This document shows positions 62,923 through 64,000 of a DNA stretch of 64,000 nucleotides, one piece after another; within the stretch, counting starts at the first letter, position 1; every line of letters starts with the position of its first letter. The position numbers were made by a program, and so were the translations under genes. The DNA is from Phycisphaerales bacterium (GTDB lineage: Bacteria > Planctomycetota > Phycisphaerae > Phycisphaerales > SM1A02). A model generated the notes under the pieces. The model made no database searches and had not been told where the DNA came from. It worked only from the letters and a program-made list of their open reading frames with translations. The stretch lies in assembly GCA_030748805.1 (NCBI GenBank), contig JASMLG010000075.1, forward strand, positions 1 through 64,000. Direction: 5' to 3'.

Positions 62923-63777
62923 ATGAAACATCAAGAACAAACAAAGCAACAGTGGGCTGACGAAGCTACTTCTCCAGCTCGTAAGAGATCAATTCCAGAA
63001 GGTCTCTGGATGCGTTGTGATTCATGTGCAGCGATTCTTTTTAGACGTAGTGTTGAAAATAATTTGTGGGTTTGTAATGATTGCCAGCATCACTTTAGAG
63101 TGAATGCGACTCAGCGAATTCTCCAATTGGTCGATCCTGAAACATTCGAAGCATTTGACCAAGATCTAACACCTGTCGATCATCTGAATTTTGTAGATTT
63201 GAAACCCTATACAGAACGAATTGCAGCGGCTCAGAAAAAAACAGGTCAGAAAGATGCAATACAGACCGGATATGCATTTATTAAGGGTCGAAAAGTAGTC
63301 CTCGGTGTAATGGACTTTTCATTTCTTGGAGGATCAATGGGGAGCGTTGTTGGTGAAAAAATAAGAAGGGCAACTGAACGTGCCGCAGATCAGGACTTGC
63401 CATTGGTAATCGTATCCGCTTCAGGTGGTGCGAGAATGATGGAATCAGGATTGTCCTTGATGCAGATGGCAAAAACATCTGCAGCACTAGCTCGTTTTGA
63501 TGACATGGGTGGTTTGTTCATTTCTGTCTTGACTGATCCAACTACAGGTGGTGTTACAGCAAGTTTTGCGATGCTTGGAGATGTTATCCTTGCTGAGCCA
63601 AAAGCATTGATTGGTTTTGCCGGACCAAGAGTAATTCAACAAACAATAAAGCAGGACTTGCCAGATGGCTTTCAAAGGGCAGAGTTCTTGCAGGAATGCG
63701 GCTTCGTGGATCGTGTTGTTGCAAGAAAAGAACTTCGCAGCGAAATTTCTAGTTTGATTGATTACGCCGGTAAGTAA
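62923..63777 (+). CDS. accD: acetyl-CoA carboxylase carboxyltransferase subunit beta
   Basis: AccD forms, with AccA, the carboxyltransferase that makes malonyl-CoA. The 284-residue product starts MKHQEQT; longer frames overlap rpe. The zinc ribbon CDSC...CNDC (about 30-52) is followed by the carboxyltransferase core FLGGSMGSVVGEKI, IVSASGGARMMESGLSLMQMAKTSAAL, LTDPTTGGVTASFAMLGDVILAEP and LIGFAGPRVIQQT. The TAA overlaps the start of the next gene by one base. accA is not in the window. Confidence 0.95.
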   Translation: MKHQEQTKQQWADEATSPARKRSIPEGLWMRCDSCAAILFRRSVENNLWVCNDCQHHFRVNATQRILQLVDPETFEAFDQDLTPVDHLNFVDLKPYTERIAAAQKKTGQKDAIQTGYAFIKGRKVVLGVMDFSFLGGSMGSVVGEKIRRATERAADQDLPLVIVSASGGARMMESGLSLMQMAKTSAALARFDDMGGLFISVLTDPTTGGVTASFAMLGDVILAEPKALIGFAGPRVIQQTIKQDLPDGFQRAEFLQECGFVDRVVARKELRSEISSLIDYAGK

Positions 63778-64000
63778 TGAAAATATCTATGTTGATATTG
63801 GCTGCGATCGTTGCATCGATTTGCTCTTTATTATCTACAGCACCCTTTGATTCTGGCCTTGCATCAATCGCATCAATTTCACTGTTGGTTTTGATTGCTA
63901 TTTATGCTAAGACAAGCCGAATCGCAATCGTAATTGTCTTTGCAACTCAATTACCTTTGTGGTTGTGGTTGCATAGATGGATAGGTGACATTTCTATTTT
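63777..64000 (+). CDS. lnt: N-terminus of a membrane protein, probably apolipoprotein N-acyltransferase (partial)
   Basis: The gene starts at an ATG overlapping the accD stop and runs off the window. The 74 visible residues have three membrane segments; STAPFDSGLASIASISLLVLIAIY and LPLWLWLHRWIGD recall the N-terminus of Lnt, which adds the third acyl chain to lipoproteins in the membrane. The catalytic Glu-Lys-Cys region is beyond the edge, so the identity is provisional. Confidence 0.55.
   Translation, partial: MKISMLILAAIVASICSLLSTAPFDSGLASIASISLLVLIAIYAKTSRIAIVIVFATQLPLWLWLHRWIGDISI

Noticed and set aside
1..64000. tRNA, rRNA, CRISPR arrays, phage or toxin-antitoxin genes
   Set aside because: I looked for T-arm and anticodon patterns, spaced direct repeats, integrases and small coupled gene pairs and saw none that hold up by eye; a tRNAscan or Infernal run would be decisive.

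Overview
The window most likely comes from an AT-rich member of the Planctomycetota, probably class Phycisphaerae. I infer this from gene families, not from a marker gene. The lineage hints are a secreted beta-helix protein ending in a dockerin-like pair of DxNxDGxxxVxD loops, a PEP/PAP-CTERM-type exported protein with an IPAPP tail, an HTH+TPR regulator of a kind I associate with Phycisphaerales, a DUF4159-like toroid protein, and a pseudopilin with an H-x-DG-like C-terminus. No rRNA, tRNA, CRISPR array, integrase or intact transposase was recognised. Coding density is high and most genes are housekeeping genes in short, tightly coupled operons.

Layout. 0-10 kb is the accessory part: a GC-richer beta-helix/dockerin gene, a small unknown gene, an RsmB/NOP-type RNA m5C methyltransferase, a WYL regulator, an HTH-TPR regulator coupled to a PEP-CTERM-like protein, two exported unknowns and an HWE-type histidine kinase. 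9-16.5 kb holds purD, uvrB, gcvH, cmk, plsC and a TauE-type permease. 16.7-29.8 kb holds a Kef-type antiporter, putA, prmC, a GAF-receiver protein with a G10 tract, a Gld-like ABC transporter operon (ATPase, permease-GldG fusion, DUF4340) and ribD. 29.8-40.2 kb holds fusA, a large RNase HII-like gene, mnmA, a gamma-glutamyltransferase, class I aldolase fbaB, a P1B-type ATPase and gpsA. 40.3-47.4 kb is a long leftward gene train: sppA, a toroid/DUF4159 protein, an unknown membrane-anchored protein, a thioesterase, purN, DUF502, hpf, ptsN and ptsH. 47.6-51.8 kb is the isoprenoid cluster ispA-dxs with a glutamine amidotransferase and a methyltransferase. 51.9-59.9 kb holds an ExbB/TraB-like pair, a pseudopilin, ispG, topA and miaA. 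59.9-64 kb reads rightward: pgk, a TlpA-like thioredoxin, rpe, accD and the start of a probable lnt.

The most striking signals are regulatory. (1) At least sixteen genes have a TAnnnT -10 hexamer 6-9 bases (most often exactly 6) before an ATG, GTG or TTG and no Shine-Dalgarno sequence, which predicts leaderless mRNAs; other genes carry ordinary AAGGAG sites. (2) An 11-bp palindrome GTGAC-N-GTCAC recurs far more often than chance, and two related roughly 85-bp modules, each with two copies about 63-64 bp apart, precede two RNA-modification genes (the m5C methyltransferase and mnmA). (3) miaA and pgk diverge from an 18-bp palindrome that supplies a -10 box to each side.

Other notable items are a GGGGTCAGACC repeat cluster between topA and ispG, a 50-bp tandem duplication across the plsC/TauE gene ends, a possible decayed zinc-ribbon gene before fusA, and a P1B ATPase with CPG in place of CPC.
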